The notes: generated by a model not told the origin, from the sequence alone. Positions 44,001 to 56,605 are shown, numbered from the stretch's first letter. The stretch is DNA of 64,000 nt from Plumapathes pennacea (GCA_964036295.1 OZ038462.1:9124267-9188266); one strand, 5' to 3'. Program-made: numbers and translations.

Positions 44001-47000
44001 AACCCTTCCGTCCAGGACTCCACATTAAAGTTGCCCGTATGTGTTTAATTTTAGGTATACTTTTAGTTGCCGCAGGGAAATTTCATGGACAGAGCGACTT
44101 CTGAACGCTGTGGACGCACGTGCGATTTAACAAACATTGTGCAAATTTGATGTCGAAAGAGGCGGCCAACGGCCTTTTATAGCGCGCCTTCGTGTTTAAA
44201 TGCATCTTTTCACCCTTCCGAAGGAGCCTTGACACTCAAAATTACCTTTTTGTAAGCTCTGAAGTTGTCGAGGTGTCTTTCACATGGTCTGCAGATTAAA
44301 TGCGGCAAACCTTCGTTCTGTGGCAACGAGCCCTGCTGTAAAACTCTTTCGCTGTTTCGAGAAGTGCCTTATTAGCTCAGTTTTCCGCATAGGTTTTTAC
44401 AGTGGTCTCCCACAGAACTACAAGGCCTGCAACAACTTGACTTGTTGTTCAGACGCAGCATAAACTACATGGGAGGTGTTAAATTTTTATATCCAAATTT
44501 TTCTTCCCCAGTAGACAAAGTAAAGTAAATTTTCCGACTTAACGGCCCCTCCCTTGGTTTCCTCTTTTGCAACCGGCCAGATTCTGGCCGACACATGACC
44601 AGCCTGAACCAGGGTCTTTCTTCGGGGGCGGGGCCCGGGAGATGAAGGAGCCTGGGAACGAGGTTGTGCCTGCTGTTGATTTCAAACAGTATGCATACAT
44701 GTAGTTCTTAGACTTTCTAAACCAAGGACCTAATTTTTTGCACAGAAAGTGTTGTGGATAGACATACTTTACTGTAGTAAGTGATAGATAAAATATAAAT
44801 GGCCAATATTTATGGGCATTTTCAATGGAGTGGCTCGCCATTGTTAATGCCCATAAAGATTGAATGCAAATACTTTATCATGCTTATGAACTGAATGAGT
44901 GATTAGAATGTACATAATTGTTCTGTGCAGTGTACAGATCTTTATGAAAAGTTATATGTATCCTATTCAGTATGGCAACATTAATCTTTATTAATAGTTA
45001 ACATACTGGGCATGTGTTATGGAGAACTTCTGTTTCAATAGTTGCCATTTTCAAACAACGGTTATGCACATGATTGTGGCAGTGTGGCAATATTATAACA
45101 TTAACAAACTTTTTTTTTCTATCTGCATCAGTTTGTCACAAATTATTGATGTTTTACATCTTCTGTTTTTCAGGTCATCAGGCGGCCTCCACAAGTCAGC
45201 CAACCAAATCACTGCAGGACCCCCTTGTGAAGGAACTGGAATGTAAGTGCATGTCCCAATCTGCTTTTTTTTTTTTTTTTTTTTTTTTAATGCTGTAATT
45301 AACACCAGACTACTGTGTTACTGTATAAGGAGAATAAAGTACAGGCATGAAATATGAGCCTCCCTTCACTCAGGAGAAACAATATGTGCTACTCCTCATA
45401 CATGTACACCACATTTCATCCACTGGAGATTGATGTTTGAATATGGTTTCAGTATTAGGTGCATGAACATTTGCATAAAATTACCTTTTTGTTTTCTGGG
45501 AAAGAGGAGTAGCAATAAGGAATGAAATGTGCACGTGCGCACATTTGGTAAAATCTTGAAAACGTTCGCCCAATGGCTCATTTACACAAGCCCGGGTGGG
45601 CTTTGCTCCAGGGGTTGAAACCTGGGTTTCCTCTCATTCGAGGCTGCATGTTTGAAAATGGTGGACCAATACCAGTGTGTCGTGATCCTGCTCCTGCTCA
45701 TTTCAATGCGGAAATAGAAAGAACTGCAACACATAGCCTTGGATCAGTGCAATGCGTGTTAAATGAGAAAAGTCTTTAATCTTCTGAAACCCATTCTACC
45801 CAGCAAAACATTAAAATGCCTACAGAAGATTGACTGGTGGAGGATTGATTGACTTGGTGCGGTGACATGACCCAGCTTCGACCCAGCTACGATACGATAC
45901 GATACGATAATCTTTATTTAAACACGATAAGAGTTCAAGCATCAGCTTATGGGGTCGCGTATAAAAACAAATAGTAATAAGCTAATCAGTAACCTATATT
46001 TAAATTATTAATAACTAGTAAAAACTAACATTCCTATAATGAATATCTAAAAATACTAATAATAATAACAGCAATGACAATAGCGTGCTGGTAAAATGTA
46101 TAATTAACAATATCTAAAATGTTCATTAAAATCTGGGATGGACTGGGCAGATAGGGCGTTAAAATCTATATACGAAGTGTTTTTGTTCCTTTGGCCCTTT
46201 TCACATACGTTGTAGCAGATAGTGTTTCATCGCAGGGTAAGTGCGCTGAAAGTGCGTTCCAAACTATAGGGTCCCTATGGGCTATAGAGTTTTTCATAAA
46301 ATAGGTATTGAACCGGGGCACCTTGAGTTTGTTGCTATTTCTGAAATTATCTTACTGAAATCGTGCAGCTTTTCTATTATTACTAACGGGCAGCGTTGAT
46401 TTAATGATTCATCTGCAGCAACACTGAAGAAGGAGTACCAGATACGAGAACATACTTACGTCACTCCTTTCCCGTGGTTGGAAGACTGGCAGTTGTCACT
46501 GAAAACCATCTTTATCAAGGTGCGGATGAGGACAAGAGATACCGAGCGATCCAACCAACTAAAAGGTGATATTCGTGATATGTACGAGATCTTCCAACCA
46601 CATGATCATTGTAAAGAGCCAAGAATTGTCCTTGTAGAAGGAGCACCTGGAATTGGCAAAACTGTGTTTTGTCAGAAAATAGCTGCCGATTGGTCTGAAG
46701 GCCAGATTGGGGAGGCATTTCCGAGGTTTACACTTCTCCTGAAACTGAAATGCAGAGATCTTATTAACAGTACCACTGGTACTGTTAATGTCGAAACCTT
46801 GAAAGATTCCATTGTTGATCAACTGCTGCCAGACGCGCCAGAAGAGTTAAAGACGGCCTTGTTTGATTACATAAAGACCACCCAGTCTCAAGTCCTGCTT
46901 GTGTTGGACGGCTTAGATGAACTCAAACAGACCATCGATCTCTCCTCCCTGATAAAGAAGGAGCTTCGCTCCTGGCAGTGTAAGTTTCTGCTGACCAGCA

Positions 47001-48187
47001 GAAATGATCCTCAGTTGAGAAAGAACTGTGATAGCCTTTTCCAGATCGTTGGTTTCAAGATCGAAGATGCAACGTCTTACATCACCAAATTCTTTGGAGA
47101 GGACGGAAAGGAGAAAGCAAAGTACCTAATTGAGAAAATCAGCGACAAGTCGAGGGAAAATAGCAAACTTCTTCGTGATCTCGTTTCCAACCCGCTCACC
47201 ACGTCTCTCCTTTGTTTTGTCTGTGATGAAACGGATGGTAAACTTCCATCGAGCAAGATTCAGCTTTACCAAGAGCTGACACGCTGTGTGTTGACAAGAT
47301 ACTACAAGAAACAAGATCAAGAGCCTCCTGTGGACCCACTGGCAACCCACGAAGAAGATCTGGCTGCTCTTGGTCGTTTGGCTCTTAAGGGCATAGCGAA
47401 CGACCAACTTCACTTCCATGAAGACGACTTTCACGCTGAAGGCCGCGCGACTAAAGTACTTGACTTTGGATTCCTTTCTAAAGAAAGAAGCGCCTCGAGA
47501 ATCATGCCCCGCTGTTCTTATCAGTTTGTGCATAAGACAGTGCAAGAATATTTTGCCGCTGTCAGTCTGTGCCACCAGCTTCTCTCAGGTAACAATGATT
47601 GTCTGATTGGTCAGGGTAAAATATCTAGTGACAAATACAAACAACTTATATCATTTGTTGTTGGCCTTCTGAGTCAAAAAGCCGAGGCGGGAAAACAGCC
47701 TTTTGTTTGTTTAGCGTCATCTCTCACACGGTCTCTCTCTGCTTCTAAAGTTGATGTAAAATACCTTTGTGATGTTGTTCGTGAGTGTGCTGATATTACC
47801 GCTGAGTTTGGTGAAGCGATGTGCGAGGTAGTTGTCAGCAGTAGCACTTGGGAGAAACTGGACCTGAGCAGAAGTAAGATTAGTGAGACAGATGTAGAAT
47901 ATAGAATTGTGTGTAGAATGTTGAGAGAAAACAGGCCGCTGAAGAGGTTAGATTTGCGCTGGAACAACATAAAAGATGTAACAACATTAGCCGAGTCAAT
48001 GGTTAGTAACCACACATTGCAGCTTTTATGTTTGTATGATAACCCACTCATCACAGGTTTGCCTGCACTGGCTCGCGCACTGACTCACAACACAACATTA
48101 CGAAGCTTATGGTTGGAGGAGGAGTCGAAAGCCCATCCAGCTATCCAGGAATTAAAGAAACAAAACCCACGTCTGAAGATGTGGTAA
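40785..48187 (+). CDS. NLR-type innate immune receptor: Death-NACHT-LRR, six exons
   Basis: This is a cytosolic pattern-recognition/signalling ATPase of the NLR class, predicted at 779 residues. Exons: 40785-41063, 42476-42506, 42887-43078, 45174-45242, 46419-48187 (five coding exons seen; an acceptor-like TTCCTTCAAG at 40751-40760 suggests a 5' UTR exon), with matching phases. Residues 5-92: a Death domain (NKWSVKIAEYWLELGTGLGV, AFQMLKTWKEQGG). Residues 94-190: a Lys/Ser/Thr-rich linker. Residues about 205-560: NACHT with Walker A GAPGIGKT (265-272), Walker B LVLDGLDEL (351-359), sensor LLTSRND (381-387), and helical domain motif YQFVHKTVQEYFAA. Residues about 670-770: three to four weak leucine-rich repeats (LDLSRSKI, LKRLDLRWNNI, LQLLCLYDNPLI, LRSLWLEEE). 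Start: ATG with GAAA before it. Corals have many such genes; the adaptor is unknown. Confidence 0.9.
41801..42137. mobile_element. TIR MITE in first NLR intron
   Basis: The left end AGGCTATGTTTACACTATAC faces GTATAATGTAAACGTAGCCT at the right end. TA lies at or next to both ends. A subterminal CTATCCGGTAC motif occurs three times. Confidence 0.8.
43494..44666. mobile_element. 1173-bp TIR element with perfect 9-bp target duplication
   Basis: TGCCTGCTG occurs immediately left (43485-43493) and right (44667-44675). The terminal inverted repeats extend about 75-80 bp (CAACCTCGTTCCCAGGCTC..., CATCTCCCGG, AAGAAAGACCCTGGTTCAGG). A 9-bp duplication with long TIRs fits Mutator-like elements. The inside has no transposase frame, so it is non-autonomous. 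It lies in an NLR intron, 30 bp after a usable splice acceptor. Confidence 0.85.
45270..45290. repeat. Poly-T tract after the fourth coding exon of the NLR gene
   Basis: About 24 T residues soon after the donor at 45243. Confidence 0.6.
45885..46395 (-). mobile_element. LINE 3' tail with (CGTAT)n end, in last NLR intron
   Basis: Read on the minus strand the segment ends AATAAAGATT followed by ATCGTATCGTATCGTATCG, the tail of a non-LTR element. The body carries no intact ORF2. It lies directly upstream of the acceptor of the NACHT exon (46418). Confidence 0.6.
46419..48187 (+). CDS. NACHT-LRR exon of the NLR gene
   Basis: One exon of 1769 bp carries the complete NACHT ATPase, its helical extension and the LRR tail. 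It opens in phase 1 after ATCTGCAG, with STLKKEYQIREHTYVTPFPW as a conserved lead-in. The exon stays open to TAA at 48185. Single-exon NACHT modules are common in cnidarian NLR genes. All catalytic motifs look intact, so the gene is probably functional. Confidence 0.88.
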
Positions 48188-51100
48188 CCAGTATATTAAT
48201 CAAAGCAGCAAGGCAGCTGTAAGCTCGCGAATTTGTAAAAAGTACTTTTGCGGGAGTGGGTATTTAATAGAACTGGCTCAAGGCCACATCGTAAAAATTG
48301 CTCAATTTTAGGTATGTGGAAGTTCGCATCTGTTTCCGCGGGCCTCCCCTTTTGCTGAACTGCGTATTCGATTTAGTCTCAGTTTTGAAAACCCTCATTT
48401 ACAAGGCGGCAGAGGGTGGTAATTATAAAACTTAGACGCTCGAAATGGGAGAATTTAAAATTCTTCACCGAGTGCCAAATCTTTGAACCGGAAGGAGACC
48501 TTCCGGAGTCGCACTGAAAAAGGTCTATCCGTGACTTCATTACTCATGTCATACACAGCTTATGTTCAACATCTACATATTCATCAGAGGCCATGATACT
48601 CCAGCCTGCATTCAAACTAAATACATGCTTAAGGTGGCTCCATAGGGTTTTCAGACACATTTACGCGTGGGCACCAAAATCACAATGAAATAAAAACCCG
48701 ACTTTCGTAATTCTTTGGAGGAAATCTGAATTTAACAGGAAATTCTAAAAACTCGGAATAAAAACCGTTTACGATGTGTGCACAGTTCTTCGTGTCACGA
48801 AGAAACCAAACTTGCAAGCCTTTCAATCAAACTAAGTACACGCCGGCTTTACTTGATCGCCGATCTTTATCACTTTACCTTCGAATGTATATAACTCTAT
48901 TGAATTAGTTTGAAAGTATTGTTTCTGCACATCCTGTCAGGCCAATAACTAAACAAGCAACACACGATGAAGAAGTTCTACAATTCAGATTTTATTCTGT
49001 TTGACTTTGAAATGAACAGCCGTGACAAATGCGGCTCGAACGGTCATTTCGGCAATCATCAGTTGCAATGGACAAACCAGTACATTCGGCCTAGTCACAA
49101 CACTGACAGCAATTCTTGGAAGTAAGAAAACTTAGACAGAAATTATTGGCGTTGTTATGAAGCTTTGCAAATCCTACACACCTGCAGAGTTTGATCCCAG
49201 CTTATCCTCCAGCTGTGTTCTACGTAAGAATCTCGCCGGCCGTTGATACCAAGGACTTGTAATACAATTTTTCGTTGAATAACGGCTGTCCGTACTTCAA
49301 ACTTCATCCAACACTCCTGTTCAAATCCTGTAGCGTGATTGCAGTTTCAAACAGTCCTCGCAGTTTTTACGAAATTCCCGAAAGTGTTTTACGCGTCTTT
49401 CGTCGCCTTTCTCTGGTGTTTTTCCAGTCCACTTTTATAGATGCGTTTCATCTCGCAGAAAGTTTCATTTCTCTTCGAGTGCGGATCGAAACCCTCGCTT
49501 TTGATTAGTGAGTTCGTTTGGAGCGCGAACTCTCAACCAATGAGAAACCTGCAATATTTGTCAGTGGATGAAAACGCACCAATGAGAAAATTTCTTTGAT
49601 TTTCCTCCGAGGTCCTCATCGCATCGAAATGGTTTCTTTGCAGTGGCAGTAATTCCAGTAGTACTCGTTTATCTGACAGAAATACGCCTGCCTTGATCAT
49701 GACAGTTAAAAGGAATTTCATGTGAAGTGTAAGAACCAACCGCTTGTCTTTTTGTGTCAACTTGCAATGTGTGGTTACTGTAGAGTAGATCAGAACTGTT
49801 TTTAGTGCAGATAAATTGCCAGATTAGTTCAGCCTTAGGCAGGTCATTTGATATTAAATCTTAACCATTTAATGTTTGTAGATCAAGGAATGGGAAATGC
49901 ACAAGATTTCAGACAATTTTTTTTCTGCCACAAAACGTTTTCAGTGTAATTTGATTTTCGAACAGTCAAAGAATTACTTCTTTGTGTTTTATATTTCTGA
50001 CTCCAGCCCACTCCTTCAGACTTTAAATGGTTGAGTTTTGAAGTACATCGCTTTCACCACCTTACACACTGCTTCTGTGCCAGGCCTTTCATATTGTTTT
50101 ACATTCTTTTCTTACATCATCACTCCAAAATATAATGTAAAGTTCTTGTTGATGAAATTACCTACTTCGGTTAGAATTAGCATGAAAATTGTATGTGGTA
50201 TGTTTTCTGGCCTGGTATAGTAAAGTGTGAAGGACTTTAAGCTTTTGGCTCCATGTTTGGCTGTGTGTGTTTATTTGCTTGGTCATAATTTGTGTGCGTC
50301 TATTTTGTTTACACCATGATGTTTGTATGATTGTTTCATGATTATTTGTCAGGTATTTTTAACTATTATTTGTTGCTTGGTGTCTGTGGTTACAAAGACC
50401 ATTCTCCTGTTGCAGCTCTTATTCAGACTACAGCAGCCAGGAGAGATTACTTCATACAACATTTTATTAGCAATATTTAGTTAATTGACCTTTGTCTCAC
50501 CTTGTGGGGATGGTCATGTGAAGTGTTTGTTATCTGCTTTCTCGCCTTGCTGACTCAGGGCCAACTCTATTAAAAGTATTGCATGATTTAAACTCGTGCG
50601 CGTGTAATTAAACATAATTTGGGACTGAAGCCACACCCACACTAATGCGTTTTTCATTTGAAAACATTCTTTTTCGTAGTTTTTTTTTTTTGTTTGTTTG
50701 TTTTTGTTTTTGTTTTTGTTTTTTTGCATTCCTTCTGACTAAAACGATATCTCGGAAAACGTTCCCAAAGGGCAGACTGTCGAAAGCATGCCTTTTGAAA
50801 TGAAAAACGAAGAAGTGTGGTTTTGAAAATGGAGGTATTTTAAAGCGCATTGTTGTCGACGTAGGCTAACCTCCACAATAAGAACTATGTTTGCACTCAA
50901 TAAAGGAAATGATAAGAGCACTGGGAGGTCTGTATTTAGTAGACGACTGTGTACGAGACTATATTCAAGTCAGTCATCCCAGTATTGTATTATAGAATTT
51001 TATATAAATAGTAATTATTATTTTATTAATATCCAGATTATGTAATTAACATTTGTTCTTATATCAGCGACAAAAAGGCAATCTTGTGTACTAACTTTGC

Positions 51101-51828
51101 TCAAATACTGAACCTGTTGTAGGTGATGAAATATAAAGCTTTGTTTGCCTGAGCAGAGAGCGACTGTAAACCATTCTTGTAATCGCCATTAAATGGAGTT
51201 TGATATTTGTTGATTGTGCTCGTCTCAGTGAGTCGGGGGGAGGAGGGGGGGGGGGGGGGGGGGGGGGAGGAGTGGGACAAGTCTTACCAGCTGACACACG
51301 CAGAGTTAACACTGCTGGCACATGCCGTAGTTTTTAGTACATTCACAGGGTGCTTCATTTGCAAATGGTGGAACTACTGTTAGAAACGTACACGGGTGGT
51401 TCTTAGGTTAAATCCTTAATACCGTAAATCATCGAATATACCACCCCTCCCCTTCCGAAAAATTCCCCACTCGGATAAAAGCCCTCCTATCTCCCTTCCG
51501 TAACCATTACATTTTTCCGGCTAGTCCGCTTTAATCCACCCTCTTTTTCATGTTCTCACTTTCTCTTTCCATGGTTCATGTTATTGAAAGTGATTACTGT
51601 GCTAATGAAATTTCATTTGATGGTAAAGAATGTCATTTCCGTGTAAATGGTTGCCAGTTAATGCAGTTGATTGTTACTGCTTATGCAAAAATTGTTACTG
51701 AAATTGCTTTTCGCGCAAATAAATGTCGTTTTAAAGTAATTGGAAGTATTTTCGCGTTATTGGTCTAACTATTCGCGCAAATGAATGAATATTTTCTGCT
51801 AATGAACAGCAAAAGGTGTAATTACTGA
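48188..51828. other. 3.6 kb without a recognised gene
   Basis: The NLR 3' UTR begins here. 50679-50727 is a T-rich (TTTTTG)n tract. 51236-51268 is a G run. Open frames are short and mutually overlapping. ATTCGCGCAAAT recurs at 51713 and 51770. No family similarity. Confidence 0.4.
51236..51270. repeat. Poly-G tract
   Basis: GGGGGGAGGAGG followed by about 25 G, then GAGGAGTGGG. It is quadruplex-prone and a likely assembly weak point. Confidence 0.8.
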
Positions 51829-52146
51829 TTAGGAAAACTGAACAATTAAGAATGAGATTCTTCTCTTAAATTTATGAAGTGTAGTACAAGTTCTAAATTC
51901 GTTAGACAGGAAGTTCCAGAGTTTTGCAGCCAAGTATCTTAATGAATGTAGTCCATATGTGGTAGTTTTTGGTTTAGGGAGAGACAACATGCAGTGTCCA
52001 CGCAAGCTATAGCTAACAGAACGGAGAGTAAACATATCTTTCATATACTTCGGATAGTTAGTTAAATAGAATCAGCATAGTATGAAGACGTCTATTATAA
52101 AGAGAAGTTAAATTTACAATGTCTAGTAACTGTTCATAGGAAGAGC
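51829..52146 (-). mobile_element. LINE ORF2 C-terminus relic
   Basis: On the minus strand: SYEQLLDIVNLTSLYNRRLH, then after a frame change VYERYV-like sequence, then RSVSYSLRGHCMLSLPKPKT, TTYGLHSLRYLAAKLWNFLS and FKRRI. This is the stereotyped end of CR1-type retrotransposon proteins (LRG...LxxPxxxTxxYGxxSxxYxAxxLWN). It is truncated at 52147 by the foldback element. Confidence 0.85.
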
Positions 52147-52679
52147 TGTCTGTAAAAATCAAAGAAAGAGCGGCCAAAGTCAAAAAATCGAAATCGCTCA
52201 TACTTTGGTCAGTTTTAGGCATTAGTGAGTAAGAAAACGTGATGTAGTTAGTTTGTCCAGATTTCACCTCCTTTGGGAGAAAATTTGCAAAACGTAATTC
52301 GGCCGATTCTCAGGGGAAATAACGATTTTCGAAGGTCAAGAAAATCACTCTCGTTCTCACAAAGAAATGTACCAAGGGCTCTGTACTGGTTGTTTATTTG
52401 TTAAATAGGTCTTTAGCTTTCTTCTGAGAAGATTATTCAATGAATACCATTATCTGTGAACTATTGGTAAATTAATAACGGAGGTCATATTTCAGTCACA
52501 TTTCATTGTCATAATTTATGTCTAATATGAAGCGGGTTTTCACCATGCGCGGGGACTTCAAATACTATAAAATTTTGGTTGTGGTTAGTTTGAATGTTGA
52601 TCTTTTAAACTATCGACTTTCATTTTTGGGGTCTGTGAGCGTTTCTTCTAAAAACGTCACCAAAATTGCTCGATTTCAC

Positions 52680-53850
52680 GCAAATGACGTTTCTCTCGCC
52701 CACAAGTCGGTTATCGCGTGGATTGAAAAACACAAATATATTTCTTTTAGGTACTTTCTATCAAAACTGTGACACCTCTGGTAACTCTGTCTTTCGTTGT
52801 TGAAAAAAAAAACTGATCTAATATCAGTTTTCTGCATGTAAACAAACGTTAAAAATTTGCATATATATCGCGAAAAGCGTCTCACTTTAGCAAGGCGAAA
52901 TGTCGTCCTTTAGAATGATATGTAGGTGAATAAGCATTTGATTAAGTAGTAATAAACCGATACTTTAACTTTTGGATAATTTAGCGGGCACTGCTGTAAA
53001 TGCCTCCGCCTTTCAATCCACACTTTCGTGACACATTACAAGTTCAGACCGCGGTCACGCACAGGACTGTTCACTCCGGCGACAAAGAAACAATCGGAAA
53101 AATAGTCGCCACCTTACCCTTACAATAAAATTACGGTCTTCTAGAATGATGGCAATAATGAGTAACTGCGATACGTATAACAAATCAGTCATACCAGTGG
53201 TGCCTTAGAATATTTCGTAACAGCTCGGGGGCCTCCATTCTTGCCAGATTGATCATATTAAGCTAATTTGAAATTGATACGCCATTGATAAAGTAACGTT
53301 GTTCCTTTACCTTCTGTGTAATTTAGGGGGCACTGCTGTACTAAATACACCCGCCGTTTTAGAATTCGTGACTCGTTAAATTTGTAGATTGCGGTCACGC
53401 ACGAGAGTACCGTTCATTTAACGCGAATGACGTTTCTCTCGCCCAAAAATCGGTTATCCCGTGGATTGAAAAACACAAATGTATTTCTTTTAGGAACTTT
53501 CTTTCAATACTGTGACACTTTTGGAAACTCTGTCTTTAGATAATGACAAAAACAACGCGATCTAACATAAGTTTTCCGCATGTAAACAAACGCTAAACAT
53601 TTGCATATTTACCGCGATCAGTAGTCCACCTATTCAAGTAATGCGAAACGTCGTCCTTCAGAGTGACTTGTTGCTGAACACTTGCGATTCATCGACGAAG
53701 TAATAAACCGAAACTTTACCTTTTGGGTAATTTAGCGAGCACCGCCGTAAATAAATACCCTCGCCTTAAAAACTCTGTAAAGAATGCATTACTTAGTTTC
53801 CTAGATCGTGATCACGCACGGGACTGTTTATTCCATCATATCAGTGTGGC
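52680..53850. repeat. Diverged tandem duplication inside the left arm
   Basis: A block beginning AATGACGTTTCTCTCGCCCA at 52682 recurs at 53428, with the same later landmarks (GTGGATTGAAAAACACAAAT, GCATGTAAACAAACG, CGTCCTT, AATTTAGCG, TCACGCACRGGACTGTT). A shorter third block occurs at 53320-53420. Copies differ at many positions. Confidence 0.8.
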
Positions 53851-54446
53851 AAAAATAATTTTTTTTTTTTCTGAAAAAATAGTCTCCTGCTTACCCTCAA
53901 AATAAATTTTAGTCTTGCAGAGTAATGGAGGTATAGTGATGTGAATTAGACAAATGAGCTAATATCTCAATTTTCTGACGGTCTTTTTCCAAACTATAAA
54001 TTTCCCCACCCACAAAATGCAGAGTTCCGTAACAAATTAGCCGTCAAAACAGCGACAAAGAGTTTCAAACCTTTGTACTACCTCTTTCTGTACCATCTTG
54101 GAGTCAAAGTAGAGCATTTATGCGCATCCCCTCACCCCCGCACAATCCAAACACGGCCAAAACAAGTTTTGAATGGATTTCTCATTATCAAGTTTTGGCA
54201 AATGACGATCTGACTCCTGGTTAAAGTCGTTCATTAAACTTAACATTCTTGAAAAGGAACAACTATGGCGTCCTTTTCACGTGCAGAGAGGGTGAGTTTG
54301 GGGTAGCATATTAGCATACAGGTGATAATTAAATAATGTAAAAAATAATGAAATGGGAAACGGATATGGAAAAGAGAATAAACTGAGACAAGTTCCCTGA
54401 CAAAAATGGTTTGCTGAGTTTGCAAAGTGTTTGCGAAGTGTTATCC

Positions 54447-54449
<3 letters not shown>

Positions 54450-54484
<35 letters not shown>

Positions 54485-54522
54485 GAGAGAGAAAGAAAGA
54501 AAGAAAGAAAGAAGAAAGAAAA
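54450..54522. repeat. Poly-A followed by (GAAA)n
   Basis: About 31 A residues, then AGCGAGAGAGAAAGAAAGAA type microsatellite, in the loop of the foldback element. Confidence 0.8.
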
Positions 54523-55079
54523 CAGCAATACCAACCGAAATTACCGCGAACCGAGGAAAACGGCGTCAGGAGTTAAATGAACAGTACTTCCCGTGCGTGA
54601 CCTCAATCTAAGAAACTAACGAGTCACGTATTCCAATAAACGAAGTGTAGATTGAAAGGCGGGTATATTTACAGCAATGCCTCCTAAATTGCCCGAAAGA
54701 TAAAGGAACAACGTTAGTTTATCGATGGGTTATCAGTTTCAAATTAGCTTGATATAATCAATCTGGATGAGAATAGAGACTCCCGAGCTGTTACGAAACA
54801 TTCTAAGGCACCACTGGTATGACTGATTTGTCATACGTATCGCAGTGTCTCGGAATTGCCATCATTGTAGAAGACCATAGTTGTGTTTTGAGGGTAAGGT
54901 GGCGACTATTTTTCCGATTGTTTCTTTGTCGCCGGAGTGAACAATCCCGTGCGTGACCGCGGTCTGAACTTGTAATGTGTCACGAAAGTGTGGATGGAAA
55001 GGCGGAGGCATTTACAGCAGTGCCCTCTAAATTATCCAAAAGTTAAAGCATCGGTTTATTACTACCCTTGTGTCAGAAG

Positions 55080-55770
55080 CCTGGCCAAAAGCCCGGCTAG
55101 GCCGGAAAAGCCTGGCCTGACCAGGCTTGCCGGGCTTGAAACCAGGGTAACCGGGCTAGTGCGGCCTGGTAAGCCTGGCAAAAGCCCGGCACTTACAAAT
55201 TGGGGCCGGGCTTTGCTGGCTACCACGGCTGCTAAAGCTCGGCTTACTTGGCCAATCACTTTAGGCCGGGCTTTCTTGGCTACCCCGGCTTGGCCAAAGT
55301 ATGGTAAGCCCGGCCAACCATTATTAGGCCAGGCTTTGCCAGCTACCACGGCTTGGCCAAAGTCTGGTAAGCCCGGCCAAACACTTCAGGCCAGGCTCTC
55401 TCGGCTACCCCGGCTTGGCCAAAGTATGGTAAGCCCGGCCAACCATTATTAGGCCAGGCTTTGCTGGCTATCACGGCTCGGCCAAAGTCTGGTAAGCCCG
55501 GCCAAACACTTCAGGCCAGGCTCCCTCAGCTACCCCGGCTTGGCGAAAGTATGGTAAGCCTGGCTAACCATTATTAGGCCAGGCTTTGCCGGCTACCATG
55601 GCTCGGCCAAAGTCTGGTAAGCCTGGCTAAAAACTTCAGGTCAGGTTTTCTTAGCTACGCCAGCTGCACCCAAAGTCTCGTAAGCCCAGCAAAACATTCT
55701 CAGGCTAGGCTTTCCTGGCTTACCTTGGCTGGACCCAATTCTGGTAAGCCAGCCAAGTAATTTAGGCCAC
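55080..55770. repeat. Left subterminal tandem array, about 62/125-bp units
   Basis: Units alternate between AGGCCAGGCTTTGCTGGCTA...GCCAAAGTCTGGTAAGCC and AGGCCAGGCTCTCTCGGCTA...GCCAAAGTATGGTAAGCC, each about 62 bp, forming a dimer of about 125 bp with some five dimers. Copies decay inwards. The long open frame through it is a by-product of repetition. Confidence 0.9.
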
Positions 55771-56239
55771 TCAGATACACCAAAAATAATACCTGCATTG
55801 ATAGTACATTATAATGCTAATGTCACAAGAGCCATTTGAATGTGTTAACTGATCCAGATTAGATGAAATTCATTTTAAAAAGTCCCTGGAACAATTAGCA
55901 CTATTCTGTTAACCCATATTCTGTTCTGTTCTGTTCCTATTCTGTTAACCCATATAATTATGTCCATTTTCATATCTGTCACTGAAATGGCAATATTACT
56001 ACACATGTCTGCAGATACAACCTTAGATGGCACTAGTTATTCAACTCAAAGATCTCAGTAATTGGTCAGAAATTTGTACTCATGGATGTATGTGCCAAAC
56101 TCAAAGATCATAAACAAATCATAAAGATCATAAAGAGTAAAGTATACCATTACATTGAAATTTGAATTGGCAAAATTCTCAGGAAAATCTGGTTTACAAA
56201 TTAGACTCTGGTAAAACTGCTGACTGTGAAATAATGTCA

Positions 56240-56463
56240 AAAACTGTTTTATTATATACATACTGAGACATACTCACGAAAAAGCCATATCGTAAAATTT
56301 CGTACGCAAATGAGTTCTAGCCAATGAGAGGCCGCGAACGACGCTTTTCACACGTGAAAAAAATCGTTCGTCCAATCACAAGCTGCGAACGACGATTTTT
56401 CACTACTTTTAAAGGGTTTCCCGGTCCCATCATAAATGTCTCAGTATGTATATAATAAACAGA
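56240..56463. repeat. Foldback repeat
   Basis: TTTATTATATACATACTGAG at the left end and CTCAGTATGTATATAATAAA at the right end are exact inverses. CGAACGACG occurs in inverse-related pairs inside. Confidence 0.8.
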
Positions 56464-56470
56464 AAACAAC

Positions 56471-56605
56471 ATGGAAAGTGCTTTGTACAGTTTTTATTCA
56501 CTCGTTGTTTCGTATCATAAAACTCACTCGCTCGCAAAGCCTCGCTCGTTCGTTTTATGATACTTCACAACTCGTGAATAAAAACCGTACGCGCGCACTT
56601 TCCAT
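56471..56605. repeat. Palindromic repeat
   Basis: ATGGAAAGTGCTTTGTACAG TTTTTATTCACTCG faces CGTGAATAAAAACCGTACGC GCGCACTTTCCAT. It abuts the previous foldback and contains CTCGCTCGCAAAGCCTCGCTC. Confidence 0.8.

Noticed and set aside
54988..55452. 154-codon frame starting near 54988
   Set aside because: It runs through the GC-rich tandem array, and its Lys/Pro/Gly-rich repeat sequence is a by-product of the repeat.
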